Of a DNA stretch of 64,000 nucleotides, positions 46,468 to 57,865 are shown piece after piece. A model generated the notes under the pieces. The model was not told where the DNA came from. It did not search any database and saw only the letters and a list, made by a program, of their open reading frames with translations. The stretch's first letter is position 1. Every line of letters starts with the position of its first letter. Source of the DNA: Azadirachta indica. Lineage: Eukaryota > Streptophyta > Magnoliopsida > Sapindales > Meliaceae. The DNA lies in contig CM040446.1 of assembly GCA_022749755.1 (NCBI GenBank), forward strand, positions 16,740,080 to 16,804,079, written 5' to 3'. The position numbers and the translations under genes are program-made.

Positions 46468-46848
46468 ATGGGTAGGCATCATCAAAACTGGTTATTCGTC
46501 TTTCGTGACCGCCTGAACACCGCAGTGAAGAAGCTAAACTTTCTCTTAACTCTTTTAAAGCTTAGCAAATGGCGGTTAGCTTCATCCTGCGGCGCTGCTG
46601 GTTTTTCTCATAGTCGTTCGTGGAGCTTCAACGACCGTGTAGGGTTGGAATATTGCATTGCTGATGATCAAGAATCTGATGAGAGGAATTCTGTTAGAAT
46701 GCTTCAAAGAACAAAAAGTTGTGTTAATTCAGCTTCTGATGACGACGATATCAATCTTCGGGCAGACATTTTTATAGCTAATTTTCGTCGCAGACTTTTG
46801 TATGAAAAACAGCTTTCTTTGGAGCTACGTTACCGTCGAGGAAATTAA
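46468..46848 (+). CDS. DUF761 (cotton-fibre-expressed type) protein, copy B
   Basis: A single exon encodes 126 residues and is a paralog of copy A. Shared blocks are LLKLSKWRLASSCGAAGFSH (about residues 30-50), MLQRTKSCVNSAS (about 80-92) and DINLRADIFIANFRRRLLYE plus KQLSLELRYR (about 95-125). The N-terminus and the middle have diverged. As with copy A, no function is known beyond the family. The start codon lies in GAAACCAAATGGGTAGG, matching copy A. The gene starts 310 bp after the retrotransposon's target site, so the insertion lies just upstream of its promoter and may influence it. It converges with the calmodulin-binding gene, 420 bp away. Confidence 0.82.
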   Translation: MGRHHQNWLFVFRDRLNTAVKKLNFLLTLLKLSKWRLASSCGAAGFSHSRSWSFNDRVGLEYCIADDQESDERNSVRMLQRTKSCVNSASDDDDINLRADIFIANFRRRLLYEKQLSLELRYRRGN

Positions 46849-47268
46849 TGTTATTGACAAACAGTAGCTCTGAAGTTGTCGAGAATGTGAAAATATATAT
46901 ACATATATATACGACTGTGTTGTGTAATTTTTTGTTTAATTAGTTTTGTTAAATTTTGATTATTTTTATTGGGCGATTTCAACAATGCAATTAATAATGC
47001 ATAACGTGTAAACAATTTCAGAATATCTCATATAATCTTATAACAACATGCACGGAAAGGAAAACAATTAAGAAGACAGTTTTAAGCTTATACAACAATA
47101 TTAGTTTTCAACAAACTATAGAGAGTTGAAATTAATTTATAGCTACAACACTCGACTCCAATTTGATCAGAAACTCCTTCAAATTCTGTCTCAAATCTAA
47201 CAAACGAGCTTCATAATTTTAAAATTTTTTTTCGTCTTAAAAACACTGACCTTTAATTGGAGCTTCAT
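46849..47268. other. Short intergenic space between converging genes
   Basis: This contains both 3' untranslated ends. AT-rich, with a TATATACATATATATACG stretch at about 46894-46911. Nothing else is recognised. Confidence 0.5.
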
Positions 47269-48570
47269 TCATTTGGATCCTCCAGATTTATAATCTATGA
47301 CGGTTTCAAATGCTCCAACCAAAGCTTTAACTTTGTTCTTCCTCGTCTCAAGTAGCTTACTTGCTGTCTCCTCAATCACGTCATTATACGCCGTCGGAGA
47401 TTCCTTCTTCCCTCCTTGTGATCCTCCTCCTTGAGTCTCCGATGCTGCTGCATTCGCTGTCTCGGGTTCTTGTACTTTTCCTTCATCACCATCTCCTATT
47501 TCCAATTCTTGTCCTTCCTTCCCCTTACCCCCTTCGCTTCCAGCTTCCTCATCTTTTTCTTCCATCTTTTTCTCATCCCCAATTTCTTCACCAGAAATTG
47601 TGTTTTCATTTTCAATTTTCTGATCTTCGTCTTTCTCTTCAATCTCAGTTACTTCTTTTGCCTTAACCTCTTCTATCACCATCTCGTTCGGGCAACCGTT
47701 GCAGCTTTCCTCATCTTTACTTAAATTATAATTCTCTGTGCTTTCTTCTCGTTGAGCATGAGTTTTTCCCATATCAGTTTCTTCATCTTTCCCTGCTTGG
47801 TGAACACTTTGATCATCTGAAGTACAAGTCGCCATGTCGCTAGTGTTTATCTTCTCAACTTCGCCATTATTAGATTCTTCAGTATCTACAGCATCAAGTA
47901 CTGATTCTTCCCCATTTTCAGATTTTGTCGCATGAGAATTCACTTCTGGCTCACTCTCTACCTTAACTATTTCCTTATCTTCACGATCCAACGCTTCCGT
48001 CGAATCCTGACTCGAAGCCTTCGAAGAACTAGGTGCAAAAGTATTACAATATTCCTTCCTATTAGGCGAAGCAATCGATCCCTTCTTCCCGACCTTGGAG
48101 AAAACTGGCTGAGATTTCATACCCTTGGGAGTTTTCGAATCCTTATTACCCACAGGTTTCGGTGACGAAACTAGACTCTTACCAGAAAAAGAAGAAGATC
48201 GGACAATTAATTTTGTCTCACGAGGAACTACATGAGCTGGAGATGATGCACCGCTACTTCTGTCTCGCTGACCTGGAGAAGTAAGCCCTCTGTGTGCCCT
48301 AGGAGAAGAGGATGGAGGCTTGTCAAATGATCTTCTTCGAAGAAGGCTTTCTTTATCATCAGCAGAATTTTTCTTCAAAAGTTTCCGAGATTCAGGACGT
48401 GAACTAATTGTAGGTTTGAGATAATTTGGAATACGTTTTTCTTTGTTGTCAGAACGTCCTTGCCTGCTGCTGCTGCTTCTTTGGCTACTGGTTTGAGAAT
48501 GAAGTGAAGGGGATGTTCCTCTCTTCTCCTTCCCCAGAGCTGAATCCTTTGTTCTTGATGTTGTCGCCAT
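47269..48570 (-). CDS. Plant calmodulin-binding-domain protein
   Basis: One minus-strand coding exon encodes 433 residues. The N-terminal half is rich in Ser, Arg and Lys ([32 protein letters not shown]) and looks disordered. Residues of about 190-385 are strongly acidic with many Glu/Lys pairs. The C-terminal segment YNDVIEETASKLLETRKNK followed by VKALVGAFETVIDY (about 392-427) matches the last helix of the plant calmodulin-binding domain family. That identity rests on a short motif. Family members bind calmodulin through this basic amphipathic helix; targets are mostly unknown. The start MATTSRTKDS follows a leader intron. Codon use is ordinary. It could also be described simply as a disordered, charged protein with a conserved C-terminal helix. 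Confidence 0.82.
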   Translation of the reverse strand: MATTSRTKDSALGKEKRGTSPSLHSQTSSQRSSSSRQGRSDNKEKRIPNYLKPTISSRPESRKLLKKNSADDKESLLRRRSFDKPPSSSPRAHRGLTSPGQRDRSSGASSPAHVVPRETKLIVRSSSFSGKSLVSSPKPVGNKDSKTPKGMKSQPVFSKVGKKGSIASPNRKEYCNTFAPSSSKASSQDSTEALDREDKEIVKVESEPEVNSHATKSENGEESVLDAVDTEESNNGEVEKINTSDMATCTSDDQSVHQAGKDEETDMGKTHAQREESTENYNLSKDEESCNGCPNEMVIEEVKAKEVTEIEEKDEDQKIENENTISGEEIGDEKKMEEKDEEAGSEGGKGKEGQELEIGDGDEGKVQEPETANAAASETQGGGSQGGKKESPTAYNDVIEETASKLLETRKNKVKALVGAFETVIDYKSGGSK

Positions 48571-48790
48571 GAATCCAAAAAGAAAAAATTTACAGAGCCT
48601 GAAAATTTCAAAACAAATATAGTTTAGTTAATTAATACATCATCGATAAATTGATGAAAACCAAATAAATGTTAAAAAGTAGAACGTACGTACCTTGATC
48701 AAGAGAAAAAGAAATTCATGGAGGAGTAAGAGAAAGGGAATTGAATCAAGGAGAGAAAATGGGGGATGGAAAGTGAGTATTATATACATA
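48571..48790 (-). other. Leader exon, 95-bp leader intron and TATA region of the calmodulin-binding gene
   Basis: On the minus strand, donor ATCAAG|GTACGTACG at 48694/48693 and acceptor TTTTCAG at 48599 define a 95-bp intron in the 5' untranslated region. TATATAAT-like sequence on the minus strand near 48780-48797 is a plausible TATA box. Confidence 0.6.
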
Positions 48791-51700
48791 TTATATATGT
48801 GGAGAAAGTTTTGATAAAAGGAGCATGAATTGCGCAGCACAACTCATTTGGGTTTGCAATTATAATTGATGGTGAAGGTGGAACATAAACCAACTGATTT
48901 CTACCCAAAACTGTGATCATCGAACAAATAATCCGAGGCATATGGAGTTGACCCCTTCAATCCAATTACTAAAAAAAAAAATGGATAATAACATTTGGGT
49001 CACTACGTTCTTACCTTTTTTCAAATAAATACCTTGTCTTGTCGTCTCTGTGACTATCACTCTGTGATAAGATTATTGAAATATTTTTTTTTTTACCGAT
49101 TAGCTTACATGCCCTTATGTTCATAATTTGTCATTTTAGTTGGCATTAGATACCCATTTGTTATAAATGAATAAATTATGTTTTTTTTCTTAAATAAAAA
49201 TATAAAGATAGAGGGATGCAGAAGAATTATCGTAAATAATACAAGTAATTTCTTTTTATTTATTTGGTTCTTTGATACTCACGCAACTGCTCTTCACATC
49301 TTCATAATAATAATAATAATAATTAAAAAATGGGTAAGAAAATGCCATTCTTATAGTCCATATGCCTTGAAATTTAAGTGTCTTTGGATTATAACGAGAT
49401 ATAAAAATAATGGAAATTATTTATTATAAGATATATATGATTAATTACGTGGGGAGGACTAAGTCACCAAGGTGGAGGTCCTGGACTTGTACGATGCATT
49501 CGGCCCGGCCCACAAGAATTGTTGTCAGGGAAATGGAATTAAGGAATTTGGTCGCCACGTTCTCCACTCACTGATGATACATCAATATCTCCTCTTTACA
49601 GCAGTTGTATTAATTTATTTTAATAAATTTTTAAGTATTTGATCAGTAATTAACAAAAATAATTATAAAAAAGATTAATATTGATCACCTAATTAATATA
49701 TATATATATATAGAGAGTTAATTAAAGTGACAATTAATAAGATTTTTACAACTAAACTACTTATTATTTAGGCTGCAAGTAATCTTTCAATAATCCTGTT
49801 AAAAGTGTAAATGTCAAACAACATTTCTCTTGAATTATATGAGAGTGTGTGTGTGCGCACCCGTGTGTGTATATATAACTCTTATAAATTTGGATATTTA
49901 GACGATATTATAATTAATCTTATTTAAATTGAATGGTTGAATTTTTAAAAATTTTAGGATGATTTTATATTTCACTATTTCACTTTATAAATTTCGCATT
50001 GTTTAAAATACAAATATTATATATTCATATACACTTATGCATCAAACAATATATATGCACTGTTTAATATTTTCAACGTGCTGTATCAATACAAGGGGGT
50101 CAACAATATATATTCCAACTTCTTGATATAGTACTTTCGTTCACGTTAAAAACGTAAGTAATAACAATATTAATTATTGTATCAAAACGACTTGTAATTA
50201 ATTTGCGTTACATCATGCTGTCTTTGTTTCGGCCTTCCAAGCCAATAGAATTTGGAATACCAAACCTCAGCAAGAAGTTGCTTCCGGTAGCACCCAAAAA
50301 AAGCACTTTGGAGTTGGTTTTTGCTTTTTGGCTAATCGCGTATTCGTGTTGTGTATAATAAGCTTTGCCCACTTGACTCATGACACTTGACACTTGACAC
50401 TTGACACGTTCACCAAAACCAAACCATTTTGCCAATTTTAGTGGCTTAAGCCAACTTGCCCATAATCTCTTTTTGTGACTAATTAATTAATAGTTTCCAC
50501 ATATGGATGATTATAACTCCTCTCATTCTTTGAGTCAATTATTAATTATTAATATTATTATAATAATTAATCGTGTGATTAATTGAGCCTTATCTTCTGT
50601 CTTGCTAGCAAACAAGAAGATGAAAAGTATGGAATTACGTCATCAATTGGTGTTGATGGAGAACTTGATCCTCGCTTATGCTTACACTTGGCATACATGC
50701 AAGCTAAAATTAGCTAATATTTTACTCTTTCTTTCTCTTTTACTATGCATTATTTAACATTTAAATATTTTTAATTAATTTTTGCATAGAAATCGTTTTC
50801 TTCTTCTTATCAATATTTTTTTCATTTTCCCTTCCTAATGGTGTGGCACTTTGGGCCTTTACAGGATTTGGTTCCCTCCCTTCCGCACTAAGTTTTTATT
50901 TTCCCAATTATACAAATTGAAGCGTTGAATATGTAGATAAATTATTAAATTAATCTTAAATAATAAGCTTCAACACACAAAGGAGGAGACACAATTAATT
51001 GATGCACATAATAGAACTGCTTTCTAATTAATCAATGCTTTCTAGGAAAAAGAACTTCTCCCACGAACTTAATTATTTTTTTCCTTTTAAAACTTTCACA
51101 CCCCATTATTTTATTTTATTAATCCTGCTTTCGATGGCCTTACATTACATTACACGGGTTTTGCTCTTAAAAATACTTTTTTTTCTCTTCACAAAATCGG
51201 CAACGAATATTTGTTGTAAACCCATCATTTTTCTATTGATTTTAAATGTAAATGAAGACATTTTTTAATCACCCTATTTTACTTATTGTGTTTTTCTCGA
51301 AAGAAAGCCTTTTGATTTGATAATTATGGATGGCTGCTGGTTCGGCTCACTTGTCAAAATTGGCCACCCGGTCCTCTATTATTCTCTGTTACCTACCCGT
51401 AATTAATTCCTTAAATAAAAAGGTATAGTAATATACTTTAAAAGAAAATTACAATAAAATAAAATAAAATAAAAGAAAATTACAATAAAATAAAATAAAA
51501 AAAAAATAATGGTATTTTTATCTCTAATTTTTTATAGAAATAATAAATAATGATATGATATTCTAAATTTTAATAATTTAGACTCTATTTTTATCTTATT
51601 ACTCTTTAACACTACGTCTGCTGTTATTAGAAATTAAAACATTTAAATTGTGTAAATAATGTCCCAATTTATTGTTTAACTAATATTTAAATATAGGTAA

Positions 51701-53850
51701 TTGATTGTTTTTCAAATTATCGTACAACAACTAAAGTCTAAATTTATTCTTCATACTTTTATGTAATAATGGTGCAATATATGTCGTTCATATTTTATTC
51801 ATGAATTATTAAAAGTATAGATTATTTTTTGTCACTATGGTTGTAAAGCTGAGAGACGTGCAAGGAATATTTTTATTATTTTTATTATCATCCTTTTTGT
51901 TCTGGTGAGTTCCTGGAGAAATAAATAAAAATTAAAATAAGAAAATGATATTATAAATTTTGAAGTGGCTATCCGCAATTGGATAGGAAAACAGCGACGC
52001 CGGACCCAAAGCCTTTAAAGAGCGTGGCGCTCACTCTTGTTTGTCAGGACCAAATTGCCCCTAGTTTCCCTCCGAAACCCCCCCACCCCAATATTTAACC
52101 TTTATCTTTACATAAAAATTTTTTTTTTTTTATAATCAATGAAAATGAAATATCAAAACAATAATTTTTGAGTTAATTTTTTTATTTATATTAGTCACAT
52201 AAAATTAAAAAAAAATAACCTGCAGATTACAACAGAAAAAGCCTAGCCGCAAATTTTAAAATGAAATTAAAGCAAAGAAAAGGTAATGAAATAGAAATAA
52301 TAGAGACAAAGAATAATAGAATCAAGAACATAAGCATTGGTCAATTCAAAAATTAAAAGCCATCTTTATCAACAGAGAACGCGTGTCACTCAAGCACCTC
52401 GACTTCACGTATGAATGCAGAATATAATTCCTAAAAATACTTAAGGGGTTTTTCCACATACCTCCCCCGAGGTTTGTGAAAATCCCAATTTACGGAAACA
52501 AACCTCCCCTGTAACACTTGTCTTCTCTTGAAAAAGAAAGAATTTACCAAACTATCCCCAATTGCAAAATAATATTTATCTTGTCTATAGTCGAACTCGA
52601 AAACCCGAGCAAAGAAAACTTATACTCTAGCCACCACACCACACAAACCTTATATTCTTTTCAATTGTTAATAAACAATTCCTTTGCAAATACATATGTA
52701 ATAATTTCTTTAATAATTAAAATTATTTTGTTATCTTAAAAAATTTATGATACAAAAATAATTTTATAATCATTAAAATTTTATATAATAAGTGGAAATT
52801 AAAATTATTATTATTATTATTATTATTATCAATAAATTATAAAATTTTAAAACTATTATCATTATTTATATTTATTTCTTTAAATAAAATAATTTATTTT
52901 ACTTAATAATTATTTAAAAATAATTTTTTAAAATTATTAGTCTATAAATAGATTTAGAATAATTTTATTTTACAACAATTTAAATTTATTTTAAAATTAT
53001 TATTTGATAATTTTAATTTAAAGTTATTATATAAAATTTTAATGATTAAAAAATTATTTTTGAATTATAAGTTTTTTTATGATAACAAAATAATTTTAAT
53101 TATTAAAGAAATTATCATATCAAATGGATTGTTAATAAAAACATATCTAAATCACAAAAATGTGTTTAGTGTGGCAGTTAGAGTATTGGATTCTTTTGTA
53201 AGAGTTGTGGGTTCGAACTTTAACAAGGTAATTATTTTTTTTCAATAATTTGGGGGTATTTTGGTTAATTTACTCTTCTTTAACAGAGACAAAAACGCCG
53301 TAGGTTGGGTATGTAACCTTTTTCCTAAATATTTCTACAAATTGGGATTTCTACAAACCTCAGGGAAGGTATGTAGAAAAAATCCAAATACTAATTTAAC
53401 GGAAAGGAAGAATAATTAATTTATTAATAAATAAAGGTTAGGCGGCTGAGGTTGGATGTTAAGTGGGACCCATTCGGAGTTTTAATCCTTTCCGTCCAGA
53501 GAAATAAGCATGTGTCGTCAAATTAGCACCATAACGCCACGCGTCTTCACTTGCCGTCGATCTTCGACTCTACGAACCCAAAACAAAGGGTTGAGATGCT
53601 GCCATTCTCTCCTTTTGCTGTTAGGACGGCACTTCTTCCTAGCTTTTCCTTTGTACACTAAACATATTGCATTCGACTTCCTCCCCGGTTTTGGGTCCGA
53701 TATTCTTATATTATTTTCTTTCTTTTTCGGTGCAAAATTAAAATAATTTTTATTTTTAATTATAATTAATTTAAAAATCCTTAATTTAAAAAATATAAAG
53801 CTTTGGACTTTGGCAGCCGAGCCTTTGGATCCTTAACAGGCGTTTTTAGA
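48791..53850. other. 5-kb gene-free region
   Basis: AT-rich with no supported coding sequence. Noted pieces are an (AAT)n tract at 49303-49320, a TATA/GTGT dinucleotide block at 49845-49877, a run of CACTTGA direct repeats at 50382-50405, a duplicated 41-bp A-rich unit at 51440-51500, and a long inverted-repeat element at 52442-53385. A minus frame at 50208-50435 starts MAKWFGFGERVK but matches nothing known to me. Bases 53480-53850 are the likely promoter of the RING gene and include CACGCGT and CACGTCT-like ACGT cores. Confidence 0.55.
52442..53385. mobile_element. Non-autonomous DNA element with about 240-bp inverted ends carrying tRNA-like boxes
   Basis: The left end contains CACATACCTCCCCCGAGGTT and the reverse complement of the right end contains CTACATACCTTCCCTGAGGT. 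Similarity continues about 240 bases inward, past AAATCCCAATTT, to a CCACAC block. Direct AAATACT heptamers flank it (52435-52441 and 53386-53392), a possible 7- to 9-bp target duplication. In the right arm, 53171-53220 reads like the A-box and B-box region of a tRNA gene (GGGTTCGAACTT at the B-box). The left arm has the inverted counterpart near 52590-52640. The centre is AT-rich and non-coding. Confidence 0.7.
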
Positions 53851-55481
53851 CTCTCTTCCTTCTCCTCTCTTTCTCGAAGGAACACCAAACACGTCTCTGC
53901 CTGAATTTGTCTCAAGTTTTTCACGGAGAATTTAAGAATCAAAGAGAGGTATAACAAGAATCTTGAATCTTTATTTACTTAAATGTATTCGTTTCTTGAG
54001 TTTCTTGATATGGGTTTTTTTTTTTAAAAAAAAACTTCTTTTTGGGTTTTTATTGTTGTATATCCTTGAATTGATTTCTCTTGCTTTAATTCAGGTCTTT
54101 GCTTGGTGGTTTTTTTTTTTTTGAAAAAAAAAAAATCGTTTTTGAACTCAGAAACTTATTCAATGAATTGAGTTTCTGTTAGTTTTGACTTTTTTTTCTT
54201 CGAATTTAGAGTATTAACTGATTAATGTTAGGTGGTGTTCTGCTTTTTAGAATCCGTTAATCACGGACAAAGAGTTTTTTTTTTTTTTTAATATTGTTTT
54301 TCTAAAAATTAAAAAAAAAATAGAACGATCGTGTGGAGAGTGATTCAAGTAACAAAGGCTTTCGCCTTAAAAAAAGAAGAACCCCACTTTTCTTGGGATC
54401 TAAATATTATCCATGTGGCCAAATGGGATTCTCTTTCTTTTTATGTTTCTTCAGAGAAGATTTTCGTATTCTTTATCTAACTATTTATTGTTCTGTTCTT
54501 TTTATGGGTATGATTTATTGAATTCATAACGAAGGTATCAATTATTTTTGGGGGTTTCTGACAAGCTGTGTTTAAATCTTTTGTTTGATTGTTATCCGAC
54601 TTGTTTTATTTGGTGATCTTTGTTCTACTAATTCTATAACCTTTTTACAATTCAAAGCTCCATATAAAACTATAAATTTTAGTTAGCTTTTTTTTTTTTT
54701 TGGAAGTGGTTTTCTGCAAATAAATTGATGGAGCAAGGAATATAATTTTCATTGAAATTGCGGAATATAACTTTAGAATGAAAGAGATGCTTGTTGATCC
54801 TTCAACCGTGTGAAGCTTGCTCTTGGTAATGCTGTCTTTTTATCGTAGCTTAGAGTAAAGAGATATGATACTTTGTTCTTATGATGTTACTTAAACATAA
54901 TTTGTACTTCTCATGATGTTATTCCTTATTTATTTCCGTTCACATGTGTGTTTTTTTGTGCCTACGTTTATATATGAAGTGTCTGTATAATCCTATGGGT
55001 GTTAACAATCTCTTGAGCAATTATTACAATGAAGGCAAAAGGCTAGAACCTTAGAAACTGACTCTAATTTTATGTTTGAGAGAGATGGCTGCATTTTAAG
55101 AAAAGAGTCAGAGATGGATGGACGTTTTGGCAGACGCCATAAAAAGTTCAATAAAGAACCACACAGTTGTTTCTCTATAGTTTTTGGATGTAAATTGGTT
55201 CATGTCTTTGATGGTTTCTTACTTAGTTAAGGTAGTATAGATGTGCCTAATTGATAATTTCTCTGGACTTAAAATGTTTGCTTATAACATGCTGGTGCTC
55301 TTCGAAGTTGGTTTGTGTTTCATACTGGGTTGTTCCAGTGTATAATTTTCTTGCACTTACAAGAGCAAGCTCATACATCTTTTGAAGAGATGCACGTGAC
55401 GTAGCAGAAAGCATTAACAATCTGAATTAATTTTTCTGTGTTGTTTTTCTGTTTCAGATTTAAGGGATTGTTAGTGGATAC
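53851..55481 (+). other. 5' untranslated exons and 1.5-kb leader intron of the RING gene
   Basis: A pyrimidine-rich CTTCTCCTCTCTTTCTCG block (about 53860) suggests the transcript start. A donor AGAGAG|GTATAA at 53948/53949 and an acceptor TGTTTCAG at 55457 define a 1509-bp intron wholly within the 5' leader. Only 24 untranslated bases precede the ATG after it. Short open frames inside the intron show no similarity. Confidence 0.6.
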
Positions 55482-57865
55482 ATGGATGGGTACTCCGGTA
55501 AAAGAGCTGTCGATGGACTTGTTGTCTCTAGCAAGAATTCCGGTCTTGTCTTCAGGGATACTGTCAATAATGGAGACAGAAATGCTCAAATTTGCAGCCG
55601 AACTGGATGCAGTGGCAGACTGAACTCTGTGAAAGGTACTCAAATTGGCTGCTCAGAGAAAGCTAAATCTTCTAGGCCTTCATTTCGCGCTTCTTCTAGT
55701 GGCAAAGAAATGATTGGAAGTTCCTCAAGGACTTGCTCAGCAATCAGCAGTGCAAGAAAATCCTCTACAAATCCTAGGAAGAAGCTGCCTTCTCAACTTG
55801 AAACTGATTCATCTGAAACTAGCAGTGTTCATGACGAGCCAGATGTTTCGGAACTCATAGCCCCGCCTGGAAAGATTCAAAGAGGGCTTCAACCTGAAGC
55901 TGAAGATTCTGATTCTAAGGAGGCTATTTTGATAGAAGAGGGAAGCTCTAGTTTAGCATCAAATACAAGATCCCGTAGGAACTTCCGTCAAAGATCTGGA
56001 GTGGGTAGCCAAGATGTTTTAGTTGGTTCCTCTGTGCCTTTGGCATCTAGAAATCCCGGCCAGGCAACATCTGTGAATACCAACAGGCATGGCTTGAGAA
56101 ATTTAAGATGCAATTCGATATCTGATGTCATCCCCTCTAGTAGTGGTTCATTACCAGACTTAAGCTTTAGTAGAAGAAAGGACATAGTTAAAAAAAGAAA
56201 TTCAGAAGGAGGAAGTAGTTCCTCCTCTAGAGGGAAGAAGACAAGCGAAATGTCGTCAGAATTGCGGAATCACAATTCTACTAATGGTATCTCCATCTAT
56301 GATTCGAGACGAAGCAAAAATTGGACACCTAATCGGGATAATGGCGTCACGTCAGTTAGAACGAGAAGATCAACAAATAGTACCTATCGGGTGAGGCTCT
56401 CTAATCAAGGAAATGGAAATAGTTTAGCAGCAAATGAGTCCCCTGTTGTGATACCAAGAGTGCCTGAATCTGATATATCTGTCAATCAAAATGTTCCTGC
56501 TTCATCACCCCAATTTTCTGCAGAAATGCCCTCAGGTCACCCAAGTTCTTACAGCCGACCAGGTAGTAGCAATGGAGGCTTACGAGGTCTTCTGCCTGGT
56601 AATCCTTCAGAAGTTGGTATTCCTCACTCTTTAGTAAATCGTGATAATTTTGGACGCTACAACATTGATGGTATCGCAGAGGTATTATTATCTATGGTAG
56701 AATGTTGAGAATTATATATTCTTTTGCACAACAACATCCCATTATGTGTCGCTAAGATTTTATTTAAATGGTTCAGAGATTTTGTCCGGAGCAGGGGAAA
56801 GACTAACCGATATAAATTGTTTCATGACATGGTTGTTTTAGGGAAGCTCATGTGTAATACATTGTTTTCATGACATTCTAAATAGGTGGAAGCTCTTTTG
56901 TAATATATTGCTTTTGTGACATTCTAAATAGGTGTTGCTGGCGCTTGAGAGGATTGAACAAGATGAAGAGCTATCATATGAGGTAGTCAAATTTTTTTAG
57001 TTTATGATTCTGTTTCAAATTGCCTGTTTTCCCAAAATTTTTCCCTGTCTTGCAGCAATTACTTGTTCTGGAAACCAATTTACTCCTTAATGGCCTAAAC
57101 TTTTATGATCAACACCGAGACATGAGACTGGATATTGATAACATGTCATACGAGGTATGTAACTATGTTATGTTATACAAGGTATGCAACTATGTTATGT
57201 TAAAATGCTGCAAATTTGGATGCAACTTTTTTCTGGCTTGTAGCCTTTGTGCTTCTATTTCTTTCTGTGCTATTGATACTACTACTCAAGTCAACACTAT
57301 TTGTAATGAATTCAAAATCAGCTTGCCTTAAGGCATTTTACTTGTATCATGGCAGGAATTATTAGCGCTGGAAGAAAGGATGGGTTCAGTGAGCACTGCA
57401 TTAACAGAAGCAGCAATATCAAAATGCCTTGACACAAGCATCTATCAATCTACACCCCTTAAGGAAGCGAATTTCAGCTGTAGCGGGAGTAATGATGATG
57501 TTAAGTGCAGTATCTGCCAGGTCTGTCTAGTGAAATACTCAAAACATCTACGAACTCTTCTTGCATTAATAATTTCATCGAAGAAAATCCAATAATCTAT
57601 CTGATCCCTGACAAGGATTGAGTTGCATATTCTCCTATTGGTAACTGTTAGAACAATTGTATCCTTGCTGTATACAGTTTGCAAACTTTATGCCTCTGTA
57701 TATACTTATCGTCTTATATTTTGGCAGGAGGAATATGCTGCTGGAGATGAAATTGGCAGATTGCATTGCGTGCATAGGTACCATGTTGTGTGCATAGAGC
57801 AGTGGCTACGGCTGAAGAATTGGTGCCCAGTTTGCAAGGCATCTGCAGAACCCTCGACCCCTTAA
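55482..57865 (+). CDS. RING-H2 E3 ubiquitin ligase, MBR1/MBR2-like
   Basis: Five coding exons (55482-56681, 56932-56982, 57056-57154, 57356-57520, 57728-57865), all phase 0, encode 550 residues. The first 390 residues are Ser-, Arg- and Asn-rich and probably disordered. Next comes the conserved helical block LALERIEQDEELSYEQLLVL then LDIDNMSYEELLALEERMGS (about 402-470), typical of this plant RING group. The C-terminal RING-H2 (about 501-541) has every metal ligand: CSIC, then CVHRYHVVC, then CPVC. The last intron falls between the first CxxC pair and the rest of the RING. Such proteins recruit E2 enzymes to ubiquitinate targets; the best-known relatives, MBR1 and MBR2, act on Mediator subunit MED25 in flowering control. 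That specific role is not shown here. The start follows a leader intron, and an AATAAA lies at 58000. Confidence 0.93.

Noticed and set aside
50208..50435. 75-residue minus-strand frame starting MAKWFGFGERVK
   Set aside because: No recognised family, and it includes short tandem CACTTGA repeats, so it is more likely non-coding.
53171..53220. A functional tRNA gene
   Set aside because: A- and B-box-like sequence is present, but no paired acceptor, anticodon or D stems form a complete cloverleaf, and a mirrored copy exists in the other arm of the same element.
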